Shown here: in pieces, positions 45,005 through 53,322 of the stretch
Numbering within the stretch: position 1 is the first letter of the stretch
Layout: each line of letters begins with the position of its first letter
Origin: Flavobacterium salmonis
Lineage (GTDB): Bacteria > Bacteroidota > Bacteroidia > Flavobacteriales > Flavobacteriaceae
NCBI RefSeq assembly: GCF_903819435.1
Contig: NZ_CAIJDP010000083.1
Span: forward strand, 62,001 to 126,000
Direction of reading: 5' to 3'
DNA length: 64,000 nucleotides
Translations under genes and position numbers: made by a program
Notes under the pieces: generated by a model
Databases searched by the model: none
The model's input: the letters and a program-made list of their open reading frames with translations, nothing else
Told to the model about the DNA's origin: nothing

Positions 45005-46174
45005 ATGATAGAAAAATTAAATCATTTTCCCGTAAACTGGATTGACGGGATGAAAATAAACAAAAGCCATTTCTTATCCATGCAGGACAATGTTTCTGAA
45101 TTGGTAAATGATGCAATAGGAATTCATACCACACCTATGAGTTATGGGTTACTCGATTCCGGAAATCAAAATAAGGAGGCTACAAAAATCACACTCGGAA
45201 TTGACAATCACAAATTACTACGTGTTCGTGTAGAAGAATGTCATGCCATTACTCCAAACGGTTCAAGAATTGAAATCAGCAGGAGCAGTACAGACACATT
45301 AGATCTTCAGGTTCCATATCCGGAGGATACTTATGAAATCAAAGAAGGAGAACAATTGGTATTGCTGGCTTGTATCTCGGTTAATTCTAAAAAAAGAATT
45401 CCGTTTGGAGAGCCCGATCCTGAGGAAGTTCCGCCAAGATATCCATACACGCAACCCGAATATAAACTTCACCTGATTAAAGCAGAGGAGTTTCGTTCCG
45501 GAATAGGTTACGGAGGTTTTTATCTGGCTATAGGTAAAGTTTTAATAGGCGATACGACAATCCTTGACGAAAATTATATTCCGCCATCAGTAACTGTTGC
45601 CTGCCATCCAAAACTGGTTGATATGCATGCGCAGATTGCACGTATGTTTGGACAGATAGAAATTTACTCGGTTCAGATTTCTCAAAAAATTAACCGTATT
45701 CAGCAATCTGGAATTTTGCCTCAGACTGTAATTCAGTTAACAGATACAACCAGTTATTATTTAGGAAGTTGTCTTACGCAGTTTCGTTGGTTCTCGCTGC
45801 ATCAGCATCCTGCTGCAATGCTGACTACCGTTGTATCATTTGCAAGAGTCATCAAAAATTTTATTGATTCAAAATCGGGAGCGGGTAAAGAGGAACTGCT
45901 AAATTATTTTGCCGAATGGTGCGATATGTCGCAAGGAGAGTTAGAAATGCTTTTTACATCCCTTATTAACTCCGGATACGATCATGTACATATTGATAAA
46001 ACGACAACGCTGGTCATGAACTTCCTGATTAAAATTGAGAAGTTGTACGAAACCTTGAATAAACTGGATTACATAGGTAAGAAGAAAGAAAATATCGAAT
46101 TATTTGTTGCTGAAACAGATCAGAAAGATATTGTTCATACTTCTAAACGACACAGTTTCTTCATTAAAGATTAA
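45005..46174 (+). CDS. tssK: T6SS baseplate subunit TssK
   Basis: A 389-aa protein. The opening VNWIDGMKINKSHFLSMQ corresponds to the conserved start of TssK. A beta-sandwich shell region (about 20-190, with the PPRYPYTQPEYKLHLI loop) is followed by a helical neck and head (about 195-389). TssK trimers link the TssEFG wedge to the membrane complex. In subtype iii the partner would be TssN/TssO rather than TssL/TssM. It stands first in a compact run tssK-tssO-tssB-tssC with gaps of 20-55 bp. Confidence 0.88.
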   Translation: MIEKLNHFPVNWIDGMKINKSHFLSMQDNVSELVNDAIGIHTTPMSYGLLDSGNQNKEATKITLGIDNHKLLRVRVEECHAITPNGSRIEISRSSTDTLDLQVPYPEDTYEIKEGEQLVLLACISVNSKKRIPFGEPDPEEVPPRYPYTQPEYKLHLIKAEEFRSGIGYGGFYLAIGKVLIGDTTILDENYIPPSVTVACHPKLVDMHAQIARMFGQIEIYSVQISQKINRIQQSGILPQTVIQLTDTTSYYLGSCLTQFRWFSLHQHPAAMLTTVVSFARVIKNFIDSKSGAGKEELLNYFAEWCDMSQGELEMLFTSLINSGYDHVHIDKTTTLVMNFLIKIEKLYETLNKLDYIGKKKENIELFVAETDQKDIVHTSKRHSFFIKD

Positions 46175-46196
46175 AAAATAATTACGAATAATAAAT

Positions 46197-46709
46197 ATGG
46201 AAGTATTAAATAAACAAGAACGTCAAAAAGCATTTATAGCTTTTTTAATAGCCTTTATCCTCACTTTTTCAGTGATGTTAATTGCAGTATCATTTAATTT
46301 TTATATGCCAAAAGCAGAAAATAAATTGCTTAAGGCAGAAAACGAAATGATGAAAAGGGAATACGATTATCAAACCAATTTTTCGGTAAAAATTGACAGT
46401 ATCAGAATGACTATTGATTCGATCAATTCACCAAAAGTAGATAATGATTTTCAGCAGCGTCTGGCGAATGTTATGATTGCCAATATGTATCAGAAAATTC
46501 CAAAAGACACTACAGACAATAAAAAGCTGTATAACAATATTATTCTCGCATACAAGAATATTATCGACTATAAAAAACAGATTAGAAGCCTTACACACAA
46601 CTCACACCTTATAGACAGTTTGAACCAATCGGCAAAAACGTATAAAGAAGAGTTGGAAAAAGTAAGCAGGGATTTGGACGTCTGCCGTCAGATTTATCAA
46701 AATCAATAA
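46197..46709 (+). CDS. tssO: T6SSiii transmembrane protein TssO
   Basis: A 170-aa protein with one membrane helix (about residues 13-33, IAFLIAFILTFSVMLIAV) and a long charged helical periplasmic region rich in heptads (KLLKAENEMMKREYDYQTNF; LNQSAKTYKEELEKVSRDL). Size, topology and position between tssK and tssB match TssO, one of the five envelope proteins peculiar to Bacteroidota T6SS. It is thought to help form the membrane anchor. No catalytic motif is seen. Confidence 0.82.
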   Translation: MEVLNKQERQKAFIAFLIAFILTFSVMLIAVSFNFYMPKAENKLLKAENEMMKREYDYQTNFSVKIDSIRMTIDSINSPKVDNDFQQRLANVMIANMYQKIPKDTTDNKKLYNNIILAYKNIIDYKKQIRSLTHNSHLIDSLNQSAKTYKEELEKVSRDLDVCRQIYQNQ

Positions 46710-46761
46710 TTAGAATTTAGAGTAAAAAGAATTAATAGAATAATCACTAAAATTAAAAATT

Positions 46762-47211
46762 ATGTTATCAAATTATGGAATTGGAGGTAATGAAGTAAAA
46801 TTAGATGCTGATGAAGCAATCATTGCTATCCCTCAAAACAGAACACTTGTTGCGCAGAAATTAACAGTTGATGCGCCTATTAAACCAGAATTGGTTGAAG
46901 GAATTACAAGTATCGAAAAAGCATTTGAACACTTTAAGCCAGAAGTAAAAGTAAACTTTGAAACTGCTGAAGGTGCAACAAAAGTAGAAGCTTTAAATTT
47001 TAAAAACCTGGGAGATTTTGGAATAAAAGGAATTACATCACAAAGCAATTTCCTGTCTGAACTGGAAACAGAAAAAGATCAGTATCAAAAAATCATCCGT
47101 CAGTTAAAATCAAACAAAATCCTGAAAGCGGCTTTAGAAGACGGAGAAGCAAAAAAAGCTTTATTAGAAAGTCTTGGAACACTTATCAATGAACTAAAAC
47201 AAAATAAATAA
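46762..47211 (+). CDS. tssB: T6SS contractile sheath small subunit TssB
   Basis: A 149-aa protein with the TssB features: an early strand AIIAIPQN, a beta core near residues 40-80 (FKPEVKVNFETAEG ... ALNFKNLGDFG) and a C-terminal helix LLESLGTLINEL. The family's LxxxxDF motif appears as LNFKNLGDFGIKGI. It forms the sheath with TssC around the Hcp tube. The start is preceded by an A-rich, SD-free leader typical of the phylum. It lies 20 bp before tssC. Confidence 0.9.
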   Translation: MLSNYGIGGNEVKLDADEAIIAIPQNRTLVAQKLTVDAPIKPELVEGITSIEKAFEHFKPEVKVNFETAEGATKVEALNFKNLGDFGIKGITSQSNFLSELETEKDQYQKIIRQLKSNKILKAALEDGEAKKALLESLGTLINELKQNK

Positions 47212-47231
47212 AATTTTAAAAATACGAAGAG

Positions 47232-48608
47232 ATGTCAAATAAAGAAGCATATAAAAATAACGACAGCGATACCGCAGTATTAGAGCCTAGAGTAATTGCC
47301 GGAGCAGGTTCAATTGAAAAAAATGTTGAAAAACTGGCTAAATACGGTGGTTTTGATTTATTGGAAATGTCAATTGAAGGAATTCAGAATCTTAATCCGG
47401 AGAGAAAAGCAAGAAGAAAAATTTTCCTTGGAGAAGTAAATAAAGCAAAAGAAAGAGAAACACTTTTAAAGACTTTAGAATTATGGTCTTCAGTTTTAAG
47501 CAGCAACGATGCTTTGACTGATATGGTGGCACAAAGTGAAGACAAAAGCAAAGAGTCTGAAGCATTGTTGAAAAAGAACCTGGCGAAAGCAGTTGAGGAT
47601 ACAAGAGAAATCGAGGCAGCTTACAGAACAGTTGCATTGTTCTTCAAAAACACAGAAACTGATAAAGTAAAAAATGTAACGATTGTAAATGCTGATTTAG
47701 AGCAATTAAAAGATCTTGACAATACACGTTTTATCGATGCAATTCACTCTGAACTCGTAGATAATTACGATCGTTTAGACCTTAAAAACAACTACGGTAT
47801 TTTGGTAATTCCTGGTTATTTAGGTTCAAACAAAGTAATCGAAAAATGGGCAAAAATTGCACATGAAAATAAAGTAATGCTGGTTACAGATTTCGAGCAC
47901 CTTGATGAACCGGATGATGTAATGGAAATGTTTGATGCAGCTTCTTTAACAGGTGGAGATGTGTACCGTTCTAACGTAATTATGACTTGTAACTGGTTAG
48001 TAGGACGTGGCAGATTTGACCAGATTGGAGAAAATGAAGATTTACACATAGCACCTTCTGCAGCACTTGCAGGAAAAATTTATAAAACGTTGATGTCTCA
48101 GGTTACAGCCGGTAAAAAATTCGGTGGAATCAACGAAGTTGACGGAGTAAAATTTGACCTTAAGAAAAGTGAAATCGCAAACCTTGAAAACTTAGGATTG
48201 GTTCCTATGGTAAACGAGTACGGAAAAGTAATGGCTTTCTCTGCCAAAACATTATTCAGCGGTGATAATTTAGGATTGCAGACCTACTCAGTTGTTCGTG
48301 TTTTTGATTACGTTACCAAAGTATTAATGGATTTCCTTAATCGTCGTGCTTTCGAAAACTTTACAGCAAAAACGCGTAAAGAAATCATGAATCAGATTGT
48401 GGCTTTCCTTGACGGAATCACAGGTCCTGACAAATTGATTGAAAATTTTGAAATCCGCAGATTCGAGCAGGATCCAATTCAAAAAGACAGAATTTATATG
48501 GATATCCATATGAAACCTTATTTCCCTGCAAAAAACTTCCTTATCAAAATGGATGGACACAAAGGAGATGACGGAACTGAATGGGATACAGATTACGAAC
48601 AAAAATAA
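47232..48608 (+). CDS. tssC: T6SS contractile sheath large subunit TssC
   Basis: A 458-aa protein, the usual TssC length. After a variable N-terminus come the sheath motifs VTIVNADLEQLKDLD, NNYGILVIPGYLG, VMLVTDFEH, then ASLTGGDVYRSNVIMTCNWLVGRGRFDQIGE, and a C-terminal RRAFENFTAKTRKEI region with the insertion strands near ERFEQDPIQKDR-like sequence. With TssB it makes the contracting sheath. A strong terminator follows 16 bp after the stop, closing the tssK-tssC run. Confidence 0.93.
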   Translation: MSNKEAYKNNDSDTAVLEPRVIAGAGSIEKNVEKLAKYGGFDLLEMSIEGIQNLNPERKARRKIFLGEVNKAKERETLLKTLELWSSVLSSNDALTDMVAQSEDKSKESEALLKKNLAKAVEDTREIEAAYRTVALFFKNTETDKVKNVTIVNADLEQLKDLDNTRFIDAIHSELVDNYDRLDLKNNYGILVIPGYLGSNKVIEKWAKIAHENKVMLVTDFEHLDEPDDVMEMFDAASLTGGDVYRSNVIMTCNWLVGRGRFDQIGENEDLHIAPSAALAGKIYKTLMSQVTAGKKFGGINEVDGVKFDLKKSEIANLENLGLVPMVNEYGKVMAFSAKTLFSGDNLGLQTYSVVRVFDYVTKVLMDFLNRRAFENFTAKTRKEIMNQIVAFLDGITGPDKLIENFEIRRFEQDPIQKDRIYMDIHMKPYFPAKNFLIKMDGHKGDDGTEWDTDYEQK

Positions 48609-48623
48609 TAGTAATAGCTCTAT

Positions 48624-48655
48624 AAAAAGGAAACATATTTTTATGTTTCCTTTTT
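48624..48655 (+). terminator. Terminator after tssC
   Basis: A 14-bp stem AAAAAGGAAACATA/TATGTTTCCTTTTT (48624-48637 and 48642-48655) with a 4-nt loop and a run of five T at the end of the stem. Confidence 0.85.
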
Positions 48656-48703
48656 AAACAAAACATTGATCTTTTGAATGGTCAAACCAAATAATTCAAA
48701 TTT

Positions 48704-49231
48704 ATGAACCTACTTAAAATTTTCCTTGCAATCATTGTATTGTTAACAGCTTCAAATTCGGTTAAAGCTCAAAAAATGCCTGTATTAAGTGAAATAAACT
48801 GCCCTGTTTCGCAAAATGACTTATTGCTTTCGGGGAAACTTTTTGCAAGTGCACCTCCAATTTTGTTAAGAGTTTTTAATGAAGATTCTGAATACGCAGT
48901 ATTGCAGCTTGGGAAAAGAAAAAGTAGATTGTATCTATACTTCAAAATATTCACAGATAATGTTTGTGTAAAGCAGGAACAGCCATTAGAACTTTATTTC
49001 AAAAATGGAGACATGTATGTTTTAAAGAATTCGTTTGCAGTAAACTGTGACGGTACAGCTGTTATGGAACTCACAGGTGCAGATATAAAAAAGCTTAATG
49101 CTAATACGATTAATTCGATAAAATTTTACACTCTTAAAAGAGATTATGAGTTTAGTCCTAGTGCTGCCGATAATCAGAATTTCAAACACTATCTCAATTG
49201 TTTGAAAGTGTATAAGATTAGAAAAAAGTAG
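48704..49231 (+). CDS. Small exported protein of unknown function in the T6SS core
   Basis: A 175-aa protein with a signal peptide (cleavage after VKAQ or nearby) and no recognised domain. It is beta-rich with two to four cysteines (INCPV; NVCVK; NCDG; LNCLK) that may pair in the periplasm. A hydrophobic motif FASAPPILLRVFNED is notable. It lies between tssC and tssE, among structural genes and outside the effector islands. It may be an envelope accessory of subtype iii; no function can be read from sequence. Confidence 0.55.
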   Translation: MNLLKIFLAIIVLLTASNSVKAQKMPVLSEINCPVSQNDLLLSGKLFASAPPILLRVFNEDSEYAVLQLGKRKSRLYLYFKIFTDNVCVKQEQPLELYFKNGDMYVLKNSFAVNCDGTAVMELTGADIKKLNANTINSIKFYTLKRDYEFSPSAADNQNFKHYLNCLKVYKIRKK

Positions 49232-49313
49232 CGTTAGTTTAAAATTTCAAATAGTTTATGGACAAACTCTTTTTTCAAATAAAATTTAAATTCATCACAT
49301 AAATAGCTAAAAT

Positions 49314-50027
49314 ATGCCATTTCCAGAATTAAATCTTTCATTAGGACTTACAGATAACAAAGGTTCTGTTTTTTATGCAGGCAGCGGAGAAGGCGATGTA
49401 GTTGTCAGAACAGATTCGGCTTTAAAGAAGCATACGATAAGTATCATAATTTCAGAGCAGGAAGTGGGAACAGTAAATCTCAAAACATTTTTTGAAAGCT
49501 CTGAAATTCCTGTAGAAATTGAAGTTCCAACGTATCAAATGATTGTAACTGATGATAAAACCAATGAAAAAGAAATATATAAAGTTACACGTGATACATT
49601 TTTCTATAAAGAGAAAACCACAAAAAAAGGAATTTGGAGTTTTTTTGGACTGAAATTTTTAGCTCCAAAGAATTTTCTTTTTGAAAATATCCCTTTTGAA
49701 CCTTTAAAAGAAGAAATAGAAGTGTTTGATATTTCAAAATACAGAAAATTAAATGACGAAGAACTCTGTTATACTTTTCAAAAAGAAAATCAAAACATTC
49801 AGCTTTTTGCCGGCGATATCAATACACTGAAAATTGAAAAAGGAACAAGCTATTTTATTATTGTTGACGAAAATAAAGGCAAACGTTTTATTGGTGATAT
49901 TTTGTATCGTGAGAAATTTCTGAAACTTACTCCAAAAGTAGCACTCAGTATTATTAAGAGGAAAAAAGTTTCTAAAGCTATAGAAACAGGATATAACGGA
50001 AAAACGGACAGGGTAATTTATATTTAA
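49314..50027 (+). CDS. Cytoplasmic protein of unknown function beside tssE
   Basis: A 237-aa protein with no signal peptide, membrane helix or recognised domain. The first ~70 residues are beta-rich (SLGLTDNKGSVFYAGSG; KKHTISIIISEQEVGTVNL). A central YFIIVDENKGKRFIGDILY strand pair and a basic C-terminal end follow. It ends 12 bp before tssE and must be co-transcribed with it. A baseplate accessory or chaperone role would fit the place, but there is no direct evidence. Confidence 0.55.
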   Translation: MPFPELNLSLGLTDNKGSVFYAGSGEGDVVVRTDSALKKHTISIIISEQEVGTVNLKTFFESSEIPVEIEVPTYQMIVTDDKTNEKEIYKVTRDTFFYKEKTTKKGIWSFFGLKFLAPKNFLFENIPFEPLKEEIEVFDISKYRKLNDEELCYTFQKENQNIQLFAGDINTLKIEKGTSYFIIVDENKGKRFIGDILYREKFLKLTPKVALSIIKRKKVSKAIETGYNGKTDRVIYI

Positions 50028-50039
50028 ATTGAGAAGAAT

Positions 50040-50471
50040 ATGAAAGGAGCTTTTTATAAACTGCCGATAGATTTTAATGCTATCATTCAGAAAAAAGAAT
50101 TAGAAAAAACATCTATTGAACATTCTATTGCCCAACAAATAATTTTGCTGGCCACGACGACATTTGGAGAATGTAAATTTGATGAAACTTTTGGATCTAA
50201 AATATGGGAAATCGATTTTGATTTGCTGATGAATGAAAATACATTGAAAGAAATAATCTCCAAGACCATGAAACAATCCCTGCTGTTTCACGAAGTCAGA
50301 ATAAAACTTAATGATCTCAGGGTAGAATTGTCAGAAGAAACTTTTTATGTAGATGATATGAGCAGAGCCAAAAAACGGGTCGATATCATCATCGATGCAA
50401 CAATTAAAAGTACCAACAGAAATTTTGATTTTAGAGGATATTTCTTTGTTGGACCCTTATCTTATAAATAA
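50040..50471 (+). CDS. tssE: T6SS baseplate subunit TssE (gp25-like)
   Basis: A 143-aa protein of the GPW/gp25 lysozyme-like baseplate family. The pattern SIAQQIILLATTTFGECKFDETFGSKIWEIDFD matches the conserved gp25 region; the family glutamate-arginine pair region is FDETFGSKIWE here. It seeds sheath assembly together with TssF, TssG and TssK. It is short and lacks any catalytic muramidase motif, as usual. A promoter for hcp lies just after it. Confidence 0.82.
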   Translation: MKGAFYKLPIDFNAIIQKKELEKTSIEHSIAQQIILLATTTFGECKFDETFGSKIWEIDFDLLMNENTLKEIISKTMKQSLLFHEVRIKLNDLRVELSEETFYVDDMSRAKKRVDIIIDATIKSTNRNFDFRGYFFVGPLSYK

Positions 50472-50526
50472 AAATACAAAGTAAATAAAATTGTATTAAA
50501 ATATTTTTAATTGTAAGAATTATTTT

Positions 50527-50534
50527 TATATTTG
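50527..50534 (+). promoter_or_regulatory. -7 promoter element of the first hcp gene
   Basis: TATATTTG fits TAnnTTTG, 40 bp before the hcp start. Together with the terminator after hcp it makes this gene a separate transcription unit, in line with the high demand for tube protein. Confidence 0.55.
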
Positions 50535-50573
50535 CTACATGAATAAATAAATTAATAATTAAAAAATTTTATT

Positions 50574-50960
50574 ATGTCGTTTTTAACATCGTTGTCAGTA
50601 GCCGGAAAGGATTACAAAGTATTAAATGTGAGTTATGATTTAGCTCAGGAAACAGATGCTTCAGGGCGTCCATCTACGGTAACACGTGGAGGAAGAATTA
50701 TGCTTGAAGTAGAATCTACAGGAAGTACTGAATTGTTTGAGTGGATGACCAATAATTTCGAAAGAAAAGATGGTTCTGTAAAATTCATCAAGCGTGATTC
50801 TAATGCTACTTTAAAAGAGCTAAAGTTTACAGAGGCTTACATGGTTAAGTACAAAGAAAACTTTGATCATAACAGTGCCACTCCTTTAACGGAGACTTTT
50901 ATGATCTCAGCACGCAAAATTTCGATGGGCGGAGGAGAATTTGATAATGCATGGGTTTAA
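50574..50960 (+). CDS. tssD: Hcp-family T6SS tube protein TssD (first copy)
   Basis: A 128-aa protein of the Bacteroidota TssD type: it starts MSFLTSLSVAGKDYKVLNVSYD, has the long loop QETDASGRPSTVTRGGRI, and ends ARKISMGGGEFDNAWV. Hexameric rings stack into the inner tube pushed out by the sheath, and their lumen can carry small effectors. It has its own promoter element and terminator. It has a paralogue 131 bp downstream with the same strand order (QEIDNTSKPTGNAKGG, FGDAKFSNNWI). Confidence 0.9.
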   Translation: MSFLTSLSVAGKDYKVLNVSYDLAQETDASGRPSTVTRGGRIMLEVESTGSTELFEWMTNNFERKDGSVKFIKRDSNATLKELKFTEAYMVKYKENFDHNSATPLTETFMISARKISMGGGEFDNAWV

Positions 50961-51001
50961 TCCTTTGGACTTTATCAAACTTTTTTAAGCTTGAAACTAT
51001 T

Positions 51002-51033
51002 AAAGGAAGTCCTGCTATGGGACTTCCTTTTTT
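51002..51033 (+). terminator. Terminator between the two hcp genes
   Basis: An 11-bp stem AAAGGAAGTCC/GGACTTCCTTT (51002-51012 and 51020-51030), a 7-nt loop and a run of six T. Confidence 0.88.
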
Positions 51034-51090
51034 GTTTAATAAGCACTAAATCTATTTTCATATCTTTTAATAACCTAACAAAATCTAAAC

Positions 51091-51486
51091 ATGAGTTTTT
51101 TATCTAAATTAAATATAGACGGAGAAGAATATAATGTACTTGAATTCAATGTAAGCTTCAAACAGGAAATTGACAATACGAGCAAACCTACCGGAAATGC
51201 CAAAGGCGGAATTATAAAAATGATTATTGAAGCTACTCAAAACAGCAATTTTCTATCCTGGATGTTAAACGGAGATTTAACAAAAGATGGTAAAATCATT
51301 TTTTACAGAAGAGATGCTATGAGTAAAATGAAAGAGCTTACGTTTACTAAAGCATTTTGTATTGGTTATGACGAACAATTTACGAGTACTACCGAAGTAC
51401 CTATGAAAATTACTATAGAATTAGTGGCTAAAGAATTGACTTTTGGCGATGCTAAATTTTCTAACAACTGGATTGCCTTAAGCTAA
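51091..51486 (+). CDS. tssD: Hcp-family T6SS protein TssD (second copy)
   Basis: A 131-aa TssD paralogue starting MSFLSKLNIDGEEYNVLEFNVSF, with the loop QEIDNTSKPTGNAKGGIIK and the end LTFGDAKFSNNWIALS. It is clearly related to the first copy but divergent along its whole length. Unlike that copy it is followed by vgrG after only 28 bp, so it is probably expressed with vgrG and may form the specialised ring next to the spike or carry a particular cargo. That split of labour is an inference. Confidence 0.88.
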   Translation: MSFLSKLNIDGEEYNVLEFNVSFKQEIDNTSKPTGNAKGGIIKMIIEATQNSNFLSWMLNGDLTKDGKIIFYRRDAMSKMKELTFTKAFCIGYDEQFTSTTEVPMKITIELVAKELTFGDAKFSNNWIALS

Positions 51487-51514
51487 TTGTAAAGAACCAA
51501 TAAATAGTAGTATT

Positions 51515-53320
51515 ATGGGACATTTTTCAGAACAGGTACATATCAGCATAGGGAGCTTTACCCAAAATGTTGTTTATCATAATTTAGAACTGTCACAAAA
51601 GATGGCAGATCACCATCATTTTTCTTTTGTATGGCAATATACAGGCAAGGCGATCATAAATCCCGCAGATCAGGCAAAGGCATTGCGAACGTATCTTGGA
51701 GATGAAGTTATCTTTACCTTTAAAAGCCTCACCGGAATCCGGTTGATGAGCAAAGGAATCATAACAGAATTATCTTCTATAGATCTTCATGGCAGCGCCG
51801 AAGGATTACATGTCAAAGGTATCAGCCATACTATCGTTCTTGATGACATGAAAAAATCAAGAACCTACCAGCAAAGAGGTATGGATAATATCGTATTGGA
51901 TATTTTAGCAGAAGGGCCGGGAGAATTCTATGAAAGAGATGCTATAAAATCTACCTATCTTCAGGAATTCAAATACATGGCCCAGTATAATGAAACCAAT
52001 TTTGATTTCTTAAAACGATTGGCAAAACGTTACGGCCAATGGTTCTATTTTGACGGAATGCGAATGCAGTTCGGACAAACCAAAACCAGTAAAATAAAAC
52101 TCATCAACGGATCTTCGCTGCATGGTTTTAAAATCCAGACCAATATGGCTTCTCATAAAATTTCTTTGGGAGGGTATGATTATAATGGAGCCACAAATAT
52201 TCGTAACTCCTCAGCAAGAACATCCTCAGGAAGCAAAGACAGCTTCGCAGCTGTTGTGGGGCATAACCAGGGAACCGTTACCCAAAACGATTTGAATAAT
52301 GGAGCTTATACCACGAATGCCCAAAACAGTGAAGAAATCGAAGAAATGGTCAAACTGCAAACAGCAGGAAGTGACGCCAATAGTGTGTATTACAGTGGAA
52401 CCTCTTATTTTCCATTAGGTCTTGGACAGGTTTTCAGTATCGTAAACCAGACTGTAGAACACGAACTTATTGTGACAGAGGTAACACACATCTCTCAGGT
52501 CCACGGAAATTACTCCTGTAATTTCAAGGCCATTCCGGCAGATGTTGCCGCACCACATTTTACAGAGGTAAATGTATTTGCGAAAGCCGAAACACAGCCA
52601 GCCAAAGTAAAAGACAATAATGATCCGGAAGGATTAGGACGTGTAAAAGTACAGTTCAACTGGGCAGGCGGAAACAATTCAAGCGAGTGGCTACGAATGA
52701 TACAGCCACATTCAGGCTCAGGTAAAGGATTTTATTTTATTCCTGAAATTGGTGAAGAGGTTTTAGTAGGTTTTGAAGGGAGCAATGCACAGAATCCGTA
52801 TGTTTTGGGAGCACAATACAATGGAAGCCAATCCAGCGGTTATGCGGATGGTCAAAATAATGTTAAGGCGATTCATACCCGTTCAGGAATCAAATTTATT
52901 TTGAATGACGGTGAAGGAAGTATTTTGATTGAAGACCCGAGTGGTAATACCTGGAAAATGGATGGTCAGGGAAATATTGATGTAAATGCGCCAAAGAATT
53001 TTACAGTAAAGGCAGGAGAAAATGTTAGTATTACTGCAGGTAAAAATGTTTCTGTTAGCGCAGGAGAAAATATGGATAATTCGGCAAATAATGATATAAC
53101 AGTAGTTGCAGGAAACGATATTATGCAAACCGCTGCCGGAGAAATTATGGAAAACTCTGATGTAAGAAATGAAATATCATCAGATAAAACACATCGACAA
53201 ACCGCTGATTTTAATACCCTTGCCGAAAAAGTAACTATTTTTAGTGAAAAAGAAAACATGACACTCCAAAGTGGTAAAACCATAGAAAAAAACAGTACCG
53301 AAAAATCTAAAATGTTTTAA
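51515..53320 (+). CDS. tssI: T6SS spike protein VgrG (TssI)
   Basis: A 601-aa protein. Residues ~1-345 are the gp27-like base (SFVWQYTGKAIINPADQAKALRTYLG; FLKRLAKRYGQWFYFDG). Residues ~360-455 are the gp5 OB-fold (NNDPEGLGRVKVQFNW, GFYFIPEIGEEVLVGFEG, PYVLGAQYNG). The rest is the needle, with short repeats such as AGENVSITAGKNVSVSAGEN, typical of the gp5 beta-prism. No enzymatic domain is fused to it. It ends 2 bp before the Het-C effector gene, whose N-terminus looks like a continuation of the same needle, so the two products probably bind each other. Confidence 0.93.
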   Translation: MGHFSEQVHISIGSFTQNVVYHNLELSQKMADHHHFSFVWQYTGKAIINPADQAKALRTYLGDEVIFTFKSLTGIRLMSKGIITELSSIDLHGSAEGLHVKGISHTIVLDDMKKSRTYQQRGMDNIVLDILAEGPGEFYERDAIKSTYLQEFKYMAQYNETNFDFLKRLAKRYGQWFYFDGMRMQFGQTKTSKIKLINGSSLHGFKIQTNMASHKISLGGYDYNGATNIRNSSARTSSGSKDSFAAVVGHNQGTVTQNDLNNGAYTTNAQNSEEIEEMVKLQTAGSDANSVYYSGTSYFPLGLGQVFSIVNQTVEHELIVTEVTHISQVHGNYSCNFKAIPADVAAPHFTEVNVFAKAETQPAKVKDNNDPEGLGRVKVQFNWAGGNNSSEWLRMIQPHSGSGKGFYFIPEIGEEVLVGFEGSNAQNPYVLGAQYNGSQSSGYADGQNNVKAIHTRSGIKFILNDGEGSILIEDPSGNTWKMDGQGNIDVNAPKNFTVKAGENVSITAGKNVSVSAGENMDNSANNDITVVAGNDIMQTAAGEIMENSDVRNEISSDKTHRQTADFNTLAEKVTIFSEKENMTLQSGKTIEKNSTEKSKMF

Positions 53321-53322
53321 TT

